From an uncultured Paracoccaceae bacterium (GTDB taxonomy: Bacteria > Pseudomonadota > Alphaproteobacteria > Rhodobacterales > Rhodobacteraceae): a stretch of DNA of 21,053 nucleotides. Position numbers and translations under genes: made by a program. Below are positions 7,290 through 15,315 of the stretch, piece after piece (position 1 is the first letter of the stretch; the number at the start of each line of letters is the position of its first letter). The stretch covers positions 1 to 21,053 of the forward strand of contig CALBSG010000026.1 of assembly GCA_937927675.1 (NCBI GenBank). Reading direction: 5' to 3'. The notes below the pieces were generated by a model. That model was not told the DNA's origin, searched no databases, and worked only from the letters and a program-made list of their open reading frames with translations.

Positions 7290-8729
7290 ATGTTTATCGG
7301 ACTGGACCTTGGCACCTCGGGGCTGAAGGGTATTCTCATCAACGACCGGCAAGAGGTGGTGGCCGAGGCCACCGCCCCCCTGACCGTGTCGCGCCCGGCA
7401 GAGGGCTGGTCGGAACAAGAGCCGTCGCATTGGATTGCCGCGGCAGAGGCGGTGCTGGACCAGTTGGCGGCCCATGGGCTGGCGGCGGTCAAGGGCATTG
7501 GCCTGTCGGGCCATATGCATGGTGCAACACTTTTGGATGCGGCGGACAATGTGCTGCGGCCTTGTATCTTGTGGAACGACACCCGGTCACATGCCGAGGC
7601 CGCAAGGCTTGACGCCGATCCGCGGTTTCGGGCGCTGTCGGGCAATATCGTTTTTCCGGGCTTCACCGCACCAAAACTCGATTGGGTGCGTGCGCACGAG
7701 CCGCAGATCTGGGCCAAGGTCGCCAAGGTGCTGTTGCCGAAGGATTATCTGCGGCTATGGCTGATCGGCGATCATGTGGCCGAGATGTCGGATGCGGCAG
7801 GGACGTCTTGGCTGGATACCGGCAAGCGCGACTGGTCAGATGATCTTTTGGCCGCAACGGGGCTGTCCCGCGCACAGATGCCACGTTTGGTCGAAGGCTC
7901 GGCCGTATCGGGTCAGCTGCGCGACACTTTGGCGGCCCGTTGGGGCCTGCCGAAGGGCGTGGTTGTGGCAGGCGGGGGCGGCGATAATGCCGCCTCGGGC
8001 GTCGGGGTGGGCGTTGTGCGCGCGGGCGAGGCGTTTGTCTCGCTTGGCACCTCGGGCGTGCTGTTTGCGGCCAATGATGGCTATCAGCCCGATCCGGCAA
8101 CAGCGGTCCATACCTTCTGCCACGCGCTGCCCGGATCGTGGCATCAGATGGGGGTCATTCTGGCCGCGACCGATGCCTTGAACTGGTATGGCCGCTTTGT
8201 GGGGCAAGATGCGGCCAAGCTGACCGCGGGTCTTGGCCCGCTGGTGGCCCCCGGCAAGACGCTGTTCCTGCCCTATCTGGGCGGGGAGCGGACACCGCTC
8301 AATGACGCCGCCATTCGCGGCAGTTTCATGGGGCTGGAACACGCCACCGACACCGCCACCGGAACCCGCGCCGTGCTGGAAGGCGTGACCTTTGCCATCC
8401 GCGATTGTCGCGATGCCTTGGCCGCCACCGGCACCAAGATTGAACGGCTCTTGGCTGTGGGCGGCGGATCGCGGTCTGATTACTGGCTGTCTGCCATTGC
8501 TACGGCCTTGAATGTGCCGGTTGACCTGCCCGTGGCAGGCGATTTCGGGGGCGCTTATGGTGCTGCGCGGCTGGCCATCATGGCGGCCACGGGCGCAGGG
8601 GCCGAGGTGGCCACCCGCCCCAAGATCGCCCGTTCGGTCGATCCTGTCCCATCTCTGATTGACGCTTTCGACGCAGGGGCCGCCCGGTTCCGCGCCGCCC
8701 AAACCGCCCTTCGGGGCTTGAAACTTTAA
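7290..8729 (+). CDS. xylB: Xylulokinase
   Basis: Phosphorylates D-xylulose with ATP to D-xylulose 5-phosphate, which enters the pentose phosphate pathway. The 479-residue FGGY-family kinase starts MFIGLDLGTSGLKGILIND (first ATP-binding motif). It has the substrate-contact motif SGHMHGATLL (73-82), the catalytic aspartate D232 in AGGGGDNAASGVG (equivalent to D233 of E. coli XylB), the FLPYLGGERTP loop and a C-terminal AVGGGSRSDYW nucleotide-binding motif. Length and motif order are normal. The gap to xylA is nine bases. Confidence 0.96.
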   Translation: MFIGLDLGTSGLKGILINDRQEVVAEATAPLTVSRPAEGWSEQEPSHWIAAAEAVLDQLAAHGLAAVKGIGLSGHMHGATLLDAADNVLRPCILWNDTRSHAEAARLDADPRFRALSGNIVFPGFTAPKLDWVRAHEPQIWAKVAKVLLPKDYLRLWLIGDHVAEMSDAAGTSWLDTGKRDWSDDLLAATGLSRAQMPRLVEGSAVSGQLRDTLAARWGLPKGVVVAGGGGDNAASGVGVGVVRAGEAFVSLGTSGVLFAANDGYQPDPATAVHTFCHALPGSWHQMGVILAATDALNWYGRFVGQDAAKLTAGLGPLVAPGKTLFLPYLGGERTPLNDAAIRGSFMGLEHATDTATGTRAVLEGVTFAIRDCRDALAATGTKIERLLAVGGGSRSDYWLSAIATALNVPVDLPVAGDFGGAYGAARLAIMAATGAGAEVATRPKIARSVDPVPSLIDAFDAGAARFRAAQTALRGLKL

Positions 8730-8738
8730 GGACATCCC

Positions 8739-10040
8739 ATGCCCGGCTATTTCAACGGCATTCCCGCGATCCGCTATGAAGGCCCGTCTTCCAGCAACGA
8801 ATTCGCCTTCCGTCACTACAACCCCGATGAGGTGGTTTTGGGCAAGCGGATGGAAGATCACATGCGCTTTGCCGTCGCCTACTGGCATTCCTTTGCCTAT
8901 CAGGGCGGCGATCCCTTTGGCGGCCAGACGCTGGACCGTCCGTGGTTTGCCGACAGCATGACGGCGGCAAAAGCCAAGGCCGATGCGGCGTTTGAGCTGT
9001 TCGATATTCTGGGCGTGCCCTTCTACTGCTTCCACGATGCGGATGTGCGCCCCGAAGGCGCGACATTTGCGGATTCAAAGCGCAATCTGGATGAGATCGT
9101 CGAGTATTTTGCGGAAAAGCAGGGCAAGCATAAGGCCAAACTGCTGTGGGGCACGGCGAACATGTTCAGCCACAAGCGCTGGATGTCGGGCGCGGCCACC
9201 AACCCCGACCCCGACGTTTACGCCTATGCGGCGGCATCGGTGAAGGCCAACCTTGATGCCACCCACCGCCTTGGCGGCGCGAACTATGTGCTTTGGGGCG
9301 GCCGCGAAGGTTATGAGACGCTTTTGAACACCGACCTTGTCGCCGAGCGCGCCCATGCTGGCCGCTTCTTGCAACAGGTGGTCGAATACAAGCACAAGAT
9401 CGGCTTCAAAGGTGCCATCCTGATCGAACCGAAACCGCAAGAGCCGTCAAAGCACCAGTATGACTATGACGTCGCCACGGTTTACGGCTTCCTGAAGGAC
9501 TTTGGCCTTGAGGCAGAGGTCAAGGTCAATATCGAGCAGGGCCATGCGATCCTTGCGGGCCATTCGTTTGAACACGAAATCGCCACGGCGGCAGCCTTGG
9601 GGATTTTCGGGTCGATCGACATGAACCGCAATGACTATCAGTCCGGCTGGGACACCGACCAATTCCCCAACAACCATGCCGAAAAGGCGCTGGCCTTCTA
9701 TGAAATCCTGAAGGCGGGCGGCTACAGCACCGGCGGCACCAATTTTGACGCCAAGATCCGGCGCCAGTCGCTGGATGCCGAAGACCTCGTATTGGCCCAT
9801 GTGGGCGGCATGGACACCTGCGCCCGCGCGCTGAAAGCGGCCGCCGCGCTGCTTGAAAGCAGGGAATTGGAAACCGCCCGCAAGGCGCGTTATGCGGGCT
9901 GGGAAAGCGACAAGGCCAAGGCGATGCTGGCAGGCGGCCTTGAGGCTGCGGCGGCACGGGTGACAGCAGAAGGCCTTGAACCTGAACCGAAATCTGGCCG
10001 GCAAGAGCGGCTGGAAAACCTCTGGAACCGGTACATCTGA
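8739..10040 (+). CDS. xylA: Xylose isomerase
   Basis: Interconverts D-xylose and D-xylulose using two divalent metal ions. The 433-residue class II enzyme contains the catalytic histidine and its aspartate partner in YCFHDAD (H99, D102), the signature VLWGGREGYETLLNTD, the metal-site EPKP segment (E230, K232) followed by SKHQYDYD, and NIEQGHAILAGH (E266, H269). AAGGAC precedes the ATG. The stop codon shares its final A with the ATG of the downstream haloperoxidase-family gene (TGATG), so translation probably runs on into that gene. Confidence 0.97.
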   Translation: MPGYFNGIPAIRYEGPSSSNEFAFRHYNPDEVVLGKRMEDHMRFAVAYWHSFAYQGGDPFGGQTLDRPWFADSMTAAKAKADAAFELFDILGVPFYCFHDADVRPEGATFADSKRNLDEIVEYFAEKQGKHKAKLLWGTANMFSHKRWMSGAATNPDPDVYAYAAASVKANLDATHRLGGANYVLWGGREGYETLLNTDLVAERAHAGRFLQQVVEYKHKIGFKGAILIEPKPQEPSKHQYDYDVATVYGFLKDFGLEAEVKVNIEQGHAILAGHSFEHEIATAAALGIFGSIDMNRNDYQSGWDTDQFPNNHAEKALAFYEILKAGGYSTGGTNFDAKIRRQSLDAEDLVLAHVGGMDTCARALKAAAALLESRELETARKARYAGWESDKAKAMLAGGLEAAAARVTAEGLEPEPKSGRQERLENLWNRYI

Positions 10041-11386
10041 TGGCAAAAAATCCCGCCCGCCCTGCTCGTCGTAGCTTTTTACAAGGGGCGCTGGCGGGCG
10101 TTGCCATGGCCACCCTGCCCGCAGCCCTTGCGCCCCGGCCCGCCTTCGCGGCCGAGCGCCGGGCAGAGCAGGTGCTGGGGCAGTGGTATAAACTGCTGTT
10201 GGAGTTGATCCGCCACACCGCCACCTATTCGCCCCCCGTGGCCGCGCGATCCTTTGCCTATCTTGGGATCACCGCCTTTGAGGCGCAGGCCACCGGCACC
10301 CCGGCCCTGCGCAGTTTGGCAGGCCAAGTCGCGGGCCTGACCGCCCTGCCCGCCCGCGACGCCGCCCCGCATGACGAGGCTTGCGTGCTGCAAGGTGCCT
10401 TGTCCCATGCCATCGCCGCGCATTTCGGCAACACCGGCCCGACGGGGCAGCGGGCCATGCAAGCGATGGAAAAGCGCCTGTCAGAGGTGGCGATGGCCGG
10501 CGTGGGTCAGGATGTGGCCGATCGCTCATTGGCCCATGGGATTGCTGTGTCACAGGCCATTCTGGATTGGTCGGCCAGCGATGGTGGGGCAGTGATTGAA
10601 AACATGGGATTTCCCTATGAATACACCCTGACCGAAGGCCCGGGTCATTGGGTGCCGACCAACACCACGGCCGTGCAGCAACATCCCCTGTTGCCGACAT
10701 GGGGCCAGAACCGCACCTTTGCCATTCCGATGACCGGCGGTTGCGGCCTGCCCCCGGCACTGGAGTATAGCGAAGATCCGGCCTCGGCCTTCTATGCCGA
10801 GGCAAAGACGGTCTATGACATCTCGAAATCGCTGACGGACGAGCAAAAGGTCATCGCCCGTTTCTGGTCTGATGACCCGATGCTGTCACCCACGCCGCCG
10901 GGGCATTGGGTGTCGATCATGCTGCAAATTTTTGACCGTGATGCGACCCCGGTCGACCGTCAGGCCGAAGTGCTGGCAATGTTGGGCATGGCGGTGTCAG
11001 ATGGTTTCGTGCAGTGCTGGCGGTCAAAGTTTGAATATGACCTGCTGCGCCCGATCACCTATATCCGCCGGGTGATCGACCCGAACTGGGAGCCTTTGCT
11101 GAACACCCCCCCGTTCCCGGAATACCCCTCGGGCCATTCCACGCAATCCGGCGCCGCGGCAGGGGTTCTGGAGGCCTTTTACGGACCGGACTTTGCCTTT
11201 GAAGACGCCACGCACGAAGACGATGGCATCGCACCCCGCCCCTTTGCCGGGTTCGCAGAGGCCGCCGAAGAGGCCGCGATATCAAGACTTTATGGCGGCA
11301 TCCACTTTCCATCAGCCAACAAGAACGGGCTGGAGCAAGGCCGCTGCATCGCGAGCCATATTCTGGAGCTAAAGACCCGTGCGTAA
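10040..11386 (+). CDS. Tat-exported vanadium-dependent haloperoxidase family protein (PAP2 superfamily)
   Basis: Predicted exported enzyme of 448 residues. The N-terminus ARRSFLQGALAGVAMATLPAALA is a twin-arginine signal (R10, R11) with cleavage near AFA (residues 35-37). All three vanadate/phosphate-site motifs are present with haloperoxidase spacing: K330-x6-R337-P338, PSGH (363-366) and S415-R416-x5-H422, matching K353/R360, S402-H404 and R490/H496 of the Curvularia chloroperoxidase. In family members, the histidine of the last motif binds vanadate and that of PSGH is the acid-base. Oxidation of halide with H2O2 is therefore possible, but acid phosphatases share these motifs and the natural substrate is unknown. 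The start overlaps the xylA stop by one base, so it belongs to the xylose transcript. Confidence 0.85.
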   Translation: MAKNPARPARRSFLQGALAGVAMATLPAALAPRPAFAAERRAEQVLGQWYKLLLELIRHTATYSPPVAARSFAYLGITAFEAQATGTPALRSLAGQVAGLTALPARDAAPHDEACVLQGALSHAIAAHFGNTGPTGQRAMQAMEKRLSEVAMAGVGQDVADRSLAHGIAVSQAILDWSASDGGAVIENMGFPYEYTLTEGPGHWVPTNTTAVQQHPLLPTWGQNRTFAIPMTGGCGLPPALEYSEDPASAFYAEAKTVYDISKSLTDEQKVIARFWSDDPMLSPTPPGHWVSIMLQIFDRDATPVDRQAEVLAMLGMAVSDGFVQCWRSKFEYDLLRPITYIRRVIDPNWEPLLNTPPFPEYPSGHSTQSGAAAGVLEAFYGPDFAFEDATHEDDGIAPRPFAGFAEAAEEAAISRLYGGIHFPSANKNGLEQGRCIASHILELKTRA

Positions 11387-12902
11387 GGTTCTGCCCCTTT
11401 TGCTGTTGGCCTCTCCGGCTTTGGCCGACGAACCTGTCACGCCGCAATTTGCCAAAGAGACGACCGGCCTTGCCACGCCTTACATGGGAGACTGGCAATA
11501 TATGGTCGGGGGCGGGGCGGCCGTGTTCGACTGTGATGCAGATGCCCGCCCTGATGTTTTCATCGCGGGTGGCGAAGGCCCGGCAGGACTTTACCGCAAT
11601 CTGTCAGAACCGGGCGGGACGCTAAAGTTTGCGCCCGTCGAAGGGGTGTCGGAAACCGGCGTGACCGGGGCTTACCCCTTGGATATCGACTCTGATGGCG
11701 TCACCGATCTGGCGGTGCTGCGGGTCGGTGAAAATCACCTGATGCGGGGATTGGGGGATTGCCGGTTTGAGAATGCCAATGCGGCATGGGGATTTGATGG
11801 CGGCGATGCATGGTCCACCGCCTTTGCCGCCACATGGGAGACGGGTGCTGCGTGGCCGACCCTTGCCGTTGGCAATTACATCGATCGCAAGGAAGAGGCT
11901 TTCCCTTGGGGCTCTTGCACCGACAATTGGTTGCACCGCCCCGCAGACAAGGGCTTTGCGCCGCCCCTGCCCCTGAAACCCAGTTTCTGCGCGCTGTCGA
12001 TGCTGTTCACCGACTGGGCCAACAACGGCACGCGTGATCTTCGGGTGTCGAATGACCGCGAATATTACAAGGGCGGGCAGGAACAGCTTTGGCATATGGA
12101 AGCCGAACCCCGCCTTTGGACCGACAAGGAAGGCTGGAAACGGTTGCGCATCTGGGGCATGGGGATTGCCGCGCGCGATCTGGATGCCAACGGGTTCAAC
12201 GAATACTTCCTGACCTCGATGGCGGACAACAAATTGCAGGTGTTGGTCCCGCCCAAAGACCAGACGCTGCCGCAATATGCCGATCAGGCTTTCAAGCGCG
12301 GGGCAACCGCACATCGGCCCTTTACGGGCGGCGATCTGCGCCCCTCGACCGCGTGGCACGCACAGTTTGAAGACGTGAACAACGACGGTTTGGCCGATGT
12401 GTTCGTGGTGAAGGGCAATGTGTCGAAGATGCCCGATTTTGCCCAGAAAGACCCCAACAACCTGATGCTGCAACGCGCGGATGGCACCTTTCTAGAGGTG
12501 GCCGAGACCGCTGGAGCCTTGAGTTTCGCCAATGGGCGCGGCGGCGCGGTCGCCGATTTCAATGCCGACGGCAAGCTGGATCTTTTGGTCGTCAACCGCA
12601 GGGAAGCGCCAGAGATCTGGCGCAATGTCTCGGAGGGTTTGGGCGGTTTTGTCAGCGTGCGCTTGAGCCAAGCCGGAGCCAATCGCGATGCAATCGGGGC
12701 ATGGGTTGAACTGCGCTCAGAGGCAGGGCTGCAACGGCGCGAAATCACGGTAGGTGGGGGGCATATGTCGGGGCAGTTGGTGTCTTGGCATTTTGGCATC
12801 GGCACGGCCGACAGCGCCGAGGTGCGGGTGATCTGGCCGGATGGACAGGCGTCCGATTGGGTTGCGGCGCAGCCGGGCGAGGCGATCACGCTGAAGCGTT
12901 AA
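11379..12902 (+). CDS. Secreted FG-GAP / ASPIC-UnbV (CRTAC1-like) beta-propeller protein
   Basis: Exported protein of 507 residues with no assignable enzymatic role. A short Sec signal (MRKVLPLLLLASPALA, 16 residues) precedes a predicted integrin-type propeller. Five calcium-loop-like motifs recur: 51-59 (DCDADARPD), 102-110 (DIDSDGVTD), 267-275 (DLDANGFNE), 332-340 (DVNNDGLAD) and 393-401 (DFNADGKLD). The C-terminus (about 425-500), with AIGAWVELRS, REITVGGGHMSGQ, FGIG and VIWPDG, is a typical ASPIC/UnbV domain. The GTG start at 11379, with GGAG ten bases upstream, overlaps the haloperoxidase gene by eight bases. The next ATG would remove the signal peptide. Such proteins may bind partners or Ca2+; a link to the haloperoxidase is inferred from coupling. 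Confidence 0.85.
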   Translation: MRKVLPLLLLASPALADEPVTPQFAKETTGLATPYMGDWQYMVGGGAAVFDCDADARPDVFIAGGEGPAGLYRNLSEPGGTLKFAPVEGVSETGVTGAYPLDIDSDGVTDLAVLRVGENHLMRGLGDCRFENANAAWGFDGGDAWSTAFAATWETGAAWPTLAVGNYIDRKEEAFPWGSCTDNWLHRPADKGFAPPLPLKPSFCALSMLFTDWANNGTRDLRVSNDREYYKGGQEQLWHMEAEPRLWTDKEGWKRLRIWGMGIAARDLDANGFNEYFLTSMADNKLQVLVPPKDQTLPQYADQAFKRGATAHRPFTGGDLRPSTAWHAQFEDVNNDGLADVFVVKGNVSKMPDFAQKDPNNLMLQRADGTFLEVAETAGALSFANGRGGAVADFNADGKLDLLVVNRREAPEIWRNVSEGLGGFVSVRLSQAGANRDAIGAWVELRSEAGLQRREITVGGGHMSGQLVSWHFGIGTADSAEVRVIWPDGQASDWVAAQPGEAITLKR

Positions 12903-12940
12903 GCCAATTTCGTCAAAGAAATCGGGACGGGAAATAGGAA

Positions 12941-12967
12941 AAAGGCGCGGGGGTTCCCCGCGCCTTT
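12941..12967. terminator. Bidirectional terminator between the xylose operon and katG
   Basis: A perfect 12-base stem, AAAGGCGCGGGG (12941-12952) with CCCCGCGCCTTT (12956-12967), has a three-base loop. Read from katG it is followed by a run of five Ts. In the plus direction the stem ends in TTT, with a further TTTT four bases on. It lies 38 bases after the plus-strand stop and 6 bases before the katG stop, so it serves both convergent transcripts. Confidence 0.88.
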
Positions 12968-12973
12968 GCCGTT

Positions 12974-15184
12974 TTAGATGTCGGTGCGGCCGAGGTTCAT
13001 CACCTTGGCCCAAGCGGCGGCGAAATCAGCCGCGAACTTACCAGCGTTGTCAGACTGGGCGTAGACTTCGGCCAGAGCCCGCAGTTGCGAGTTCGAGCCG
13101 AAGATCAGGTCCACGCGGCTGGCCGTTGCCTTGACAGCCCCGGTCTTGGCATCGCGGCCTTCAAAGGCCTGAGACGCCTCATCCACCGGCGACCAGACCG
13201 TGCCCATGTCAAGAAGGGCGGTGAAGAAGTCCGGCGTCAGCGCGCCAATCCGGGCGCTGAACAGGCCTTGCTTCGAGCCGCCAGCATTGGCGCCAAGTGC
13301 GCGCATGCCGCCAACCAGAACGGTCATTTCCGGGGCCGACAGCGTCAGAAGCTGCGCGCGGTCGACCAGCATTTCTTCCGCCGTCACGCGGTAGCTTTGC
13401 TTTTGCCAGTTGCGGAAACCGTCCGCCACCGGCTCCATCGGATCGAAGCTGGCTGCATCGGTCTGTTCTGCGCTGGCGTCCATGCGGCCGGGGGTGAAAG
13501 GCACCGCAACCGGATGACCAGCGGCCACAGCCGCACGTTCCACCGCAGCCGTACCACCCAGAACGATCAGATCGGCCAGCGAGACTTTCTTGCCGCTGGT
13601 GGCCGAGGCGTTGAAGGCCGCCTGAATGGCCTCCAGCGCTTTCAGCACCTTTGCAAGGCTGGACGGATCGTTGACGGCCCAATCTTTTTGCGGGGCCAGA
13701 CGCACGCGGGCGCCGTTGGTCCCGCCGCGCTTGTCCGAACCGCGATAGGACGAGGCCGAGGCCCAAGCGGCCAACACCAGGTCCTGCGTCGACAGGCCCG
13801 AGGCAAGGATCTTGGCTTTCAGGTCCGCGATGTCGGTCGCGTCGATCAAGGTATGGTCGCGGGCCGGGATCGGATCTTGCCAGATCAGGTCTTCGGCCGG
13901 CACTTCCGGGCCAAGGTAGAGCGCCTTCGGCCCCATGTCGCGGTGGGTCAGTTTGAACCAAGCGCGGGCATAGGCATCGGCGAACGCCGCCGGGTCGTTC
14001 AGGAAGCGACGCGAGATCGGACCGTAGATCGGATCAAAGCGCAAGCTGAGGTCGGCCGTGGTCATCATCGGGCGATGCTTGATCGACGGATCATGCGCAT
14101 CGGGGATCAGGTCTTGCGGTTCGACGTCCTTGGCAAGCCAGACAATGGCGCCTGCGGGCGTGGTCGACTGTTCCCACTCATACTTGAACAGCACGGTGAA
14201 ATAGCCGTGGTCCCAGGTCGTCGGGTTCGGCTTCCACGCGCCTTCAAAGCCCGAGGTGGTGGTGTGGATGCCCTTGCCGGTGCCGAATTTATTGGCCCAG
14301 CCAAAGCCCATCGCTTCGATCGGGGCGGCTTCCGGGTCGGGGCCAACCAGTGCTGCATCACCTGCGCCGTGCGCCTTGCCGAAGGTGTGACCACCTGCGA
14401 CCAGAGCCACGGTTTCTTCGTCGTTCATTGCCATGCGGCCAAAGGTTTCGCGCACATCGCGACCCGAGGCGACCGGATCGGGTTTGCCATCGGGGCCTTG
14501 CGGGTTCACATAGATCAGACCCATCTGCACTGCGGCCAACGGGTTATCCAGCTCACGCTCGCCCGAATAGCGGCTGTTCGGCTTGTCCGACGTGGCCAGC
14601 CATTCTTCTTCGGCGCCCCAGTAGATGTCTTCTTCCGGTGCCCAAAGATCTTCACGGCCCGCGCCGAAACCAAAGGTCTTGAAGCCCATGGTTTCCATCG
14701 CGACGTTGCCGGCAAGGATCATCAGGTCAGCCCAGGAAATCCCGTTGCCGTATTTCTGCTTGACCGGCCACAAGAGGCGACGCGCCTTGTCGAGGTTGCC
14801 GTTGTCAGGCCAAGAATTCAGCGGCGCAAAGCGCTGGGTCCCGGTCGAGGCCCCGCCCCGCCCGTCTGCCGTACGGTAGGTCCCGGCCGAGTGCCACGCC
14901 ATCCGCACCATCAGGCCGCCGTAGTGGCCCCAGTCTGCCGGCCACCAGTCTTGGCTGTCGGTCATCACCTTGGCGATGTCAGCCTTCAGCGCTGCATAGT
15001 CGACTTTCGAGAAGGCTTCCGCATAGCAGAAATCCGCGCCCAAAGGGTTCGAAGCTGGCCCGTGCTGGTGCAGGATCGACAGGTTCAATTGGTTCGGCCA
15101 CCAATCCTTGTTGCCCCGACCGCCATGGGTTGCGGCCTTGGCCCCGTGCATCACCGGGCATTTGCCTGCGCTTTTGTCGTCCAT
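12974..15184 (-). CDS. katG: Catalase-peroxidase KatG
   Basis: Bifunctional haem enzyme that removes H2O2 as a catalase and also acts as a broad peroxidase. The 736-residue product has the distal haem pocket VRMAWHSAGTYR (R94, W97, H98), the proximal haem ligand H266 in GGHTFGKAHG, and Y225 and M251, which with W97 would form the Met-Tyr-Trp adduct needed for catalase activity. The C-terminal duplicated haem-free domain is complete. An in-frame TTG six bases upstream (15190) sits directly against the Shine-Dalgarno, so ATG 15184 is the better start. It is divergent from oxyR across 131 bases, the usual peroxide-response arrangement, and is closed by the shared terminator. Confidence 0.96.
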   Translation of the reverse strand: MDDKSAGKCPVMHGAKAATHGGRGNKDWWPNQLNLSILHQHGPASNPLGADFCYAEAFSKVDYAALKADIAKVMTDSQDWWPADWGHYGGLMVRMAWHSAGTYRTADGRGGASTGTQRFAPLNSWPDNGNLDKARRLLWPVKQKYGNGISWADLMILAGNVAMETMGFKTFGFGAGREDLWAPEEDIYWGAEEEWLATSDKPNSRYSGERELDNPLAAVQMGLIYVNPQGPDGKPDPVASGRDVRETFGRMAMNDEETVALVAGGHTFGKAHGAGDAALVGPDPEAAPIEAMGFGWANKFGTGKGIHTTTSGFEGAWKPNPTTWDHGYFTVLFKYEWEQSTTPAGAIVWLAKDVEPQDLIPDAHDPSIKHRPMMTTADLSLRFDPIYGPISRRFLNDPAAFADAYARAWFKLTHRDMGPKALYLGPEVPAEDLIWQDPIPARDHTLIDATDIADLKAKILASGLSTQDLVLAAWASASSYRGSDKRGGTNGARVRLAPQKDWAVNDPSSLAKVLKALEAIQAAFNASATSGKKVSLADLIVLGGTAAVERAAVAAGHPVAVPFTPGRMDASAEQTDAASFDPMEPVADGFRNWQKQSYRVTAEEMLVDRAQLLTLSAPEMTVLVGGMRALGANAGGSKQGLFSARIGALTPDFFTALLDMGTVWSPVDEASQAFEGRDAKTGAVKATASRVDLIFGSNSQLRALAEVYAQSDNAGKFAADFAAAWAKVMNLGRTDI

Positions 15185-15190
15185 CGTCAA

Positions 15191-15197
15191 CTCCCTT
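15191..15197 (-). promoter_or_regulatory. Ribosome binding site fixing the katG start
   Basis: On the minus strand AAGGGAG is followed by six bases (TTGACG) and ATG. That is normal spacing to the ATG at 15184 and zero spacing to the TTG at 15190, which rules out the TTG as the main start. Confidence 0.8.
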
Positions 15198-15218
15198 TCA
15201 AATACCGATCGGGCCCGC

Positions 15219-15231
15219 GCCCCTAAGGGGC
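15219..15231. promoter_or_regulatory. Short palindrome GCCCC-TAA-GGGGC in the katG leader
   Basis: Five-base perfect arms around TAA, 34 bases upstream of the katG start. It could be a small hairpin in the katG leader or a protein site; the sequence does not tell which. Confidence 0.3.
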
Positions 15232-15264
15232 CGAGTCTCGTCTCTGGAATGGTTCTAACAGGGT

Positions 15265-15280
15265 TTCACCATTGGGTGAA
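15265..15280. promoter_or_regulatory. Inverted repeat TTCACC-N4-GGTGAA in the katG/oxyR gap, candidate operator
   Basis: Perfect six-base arms around ATTG, 35 bases upstream of the oxyR start and about 80 bases upstream of katG. Its central position suits a regulator controlling both genes. It does not look like the E. coli OxyR consensus of four spaced ATAG-type elements, so assignment to OxyR is uncertain; another regulator is equally possible. Confidence 0.4.
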
Positions 15281-15315
15281 CTTGCATTTCCTGATTGTCT
15301 TGATAAGTTTTCCTG

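Noticed and set aside
10040..12902. Halogenated natural-product gene cluster
   Set aside because: There are no biosynthetic genes (synthases, cyclases, methyltransferases) nearby; only the haloperoxidase-family protein and the propeller are present.
15185..15190. TTG at 15190 as the katG start
   Set aside because: It abuts the Shine-Dalgarno with no spacer; the ATG at 15184 has correct spacing and the usual N-terminus.
13085..15226. 713-residue open frame on the plus strand
   Set aside because: It is the antisense shadow of katG: low-complexity Arg/Gly/His-rich sequence with no family resemblance, while the minus strand encodes a full catalase-peroxidase.
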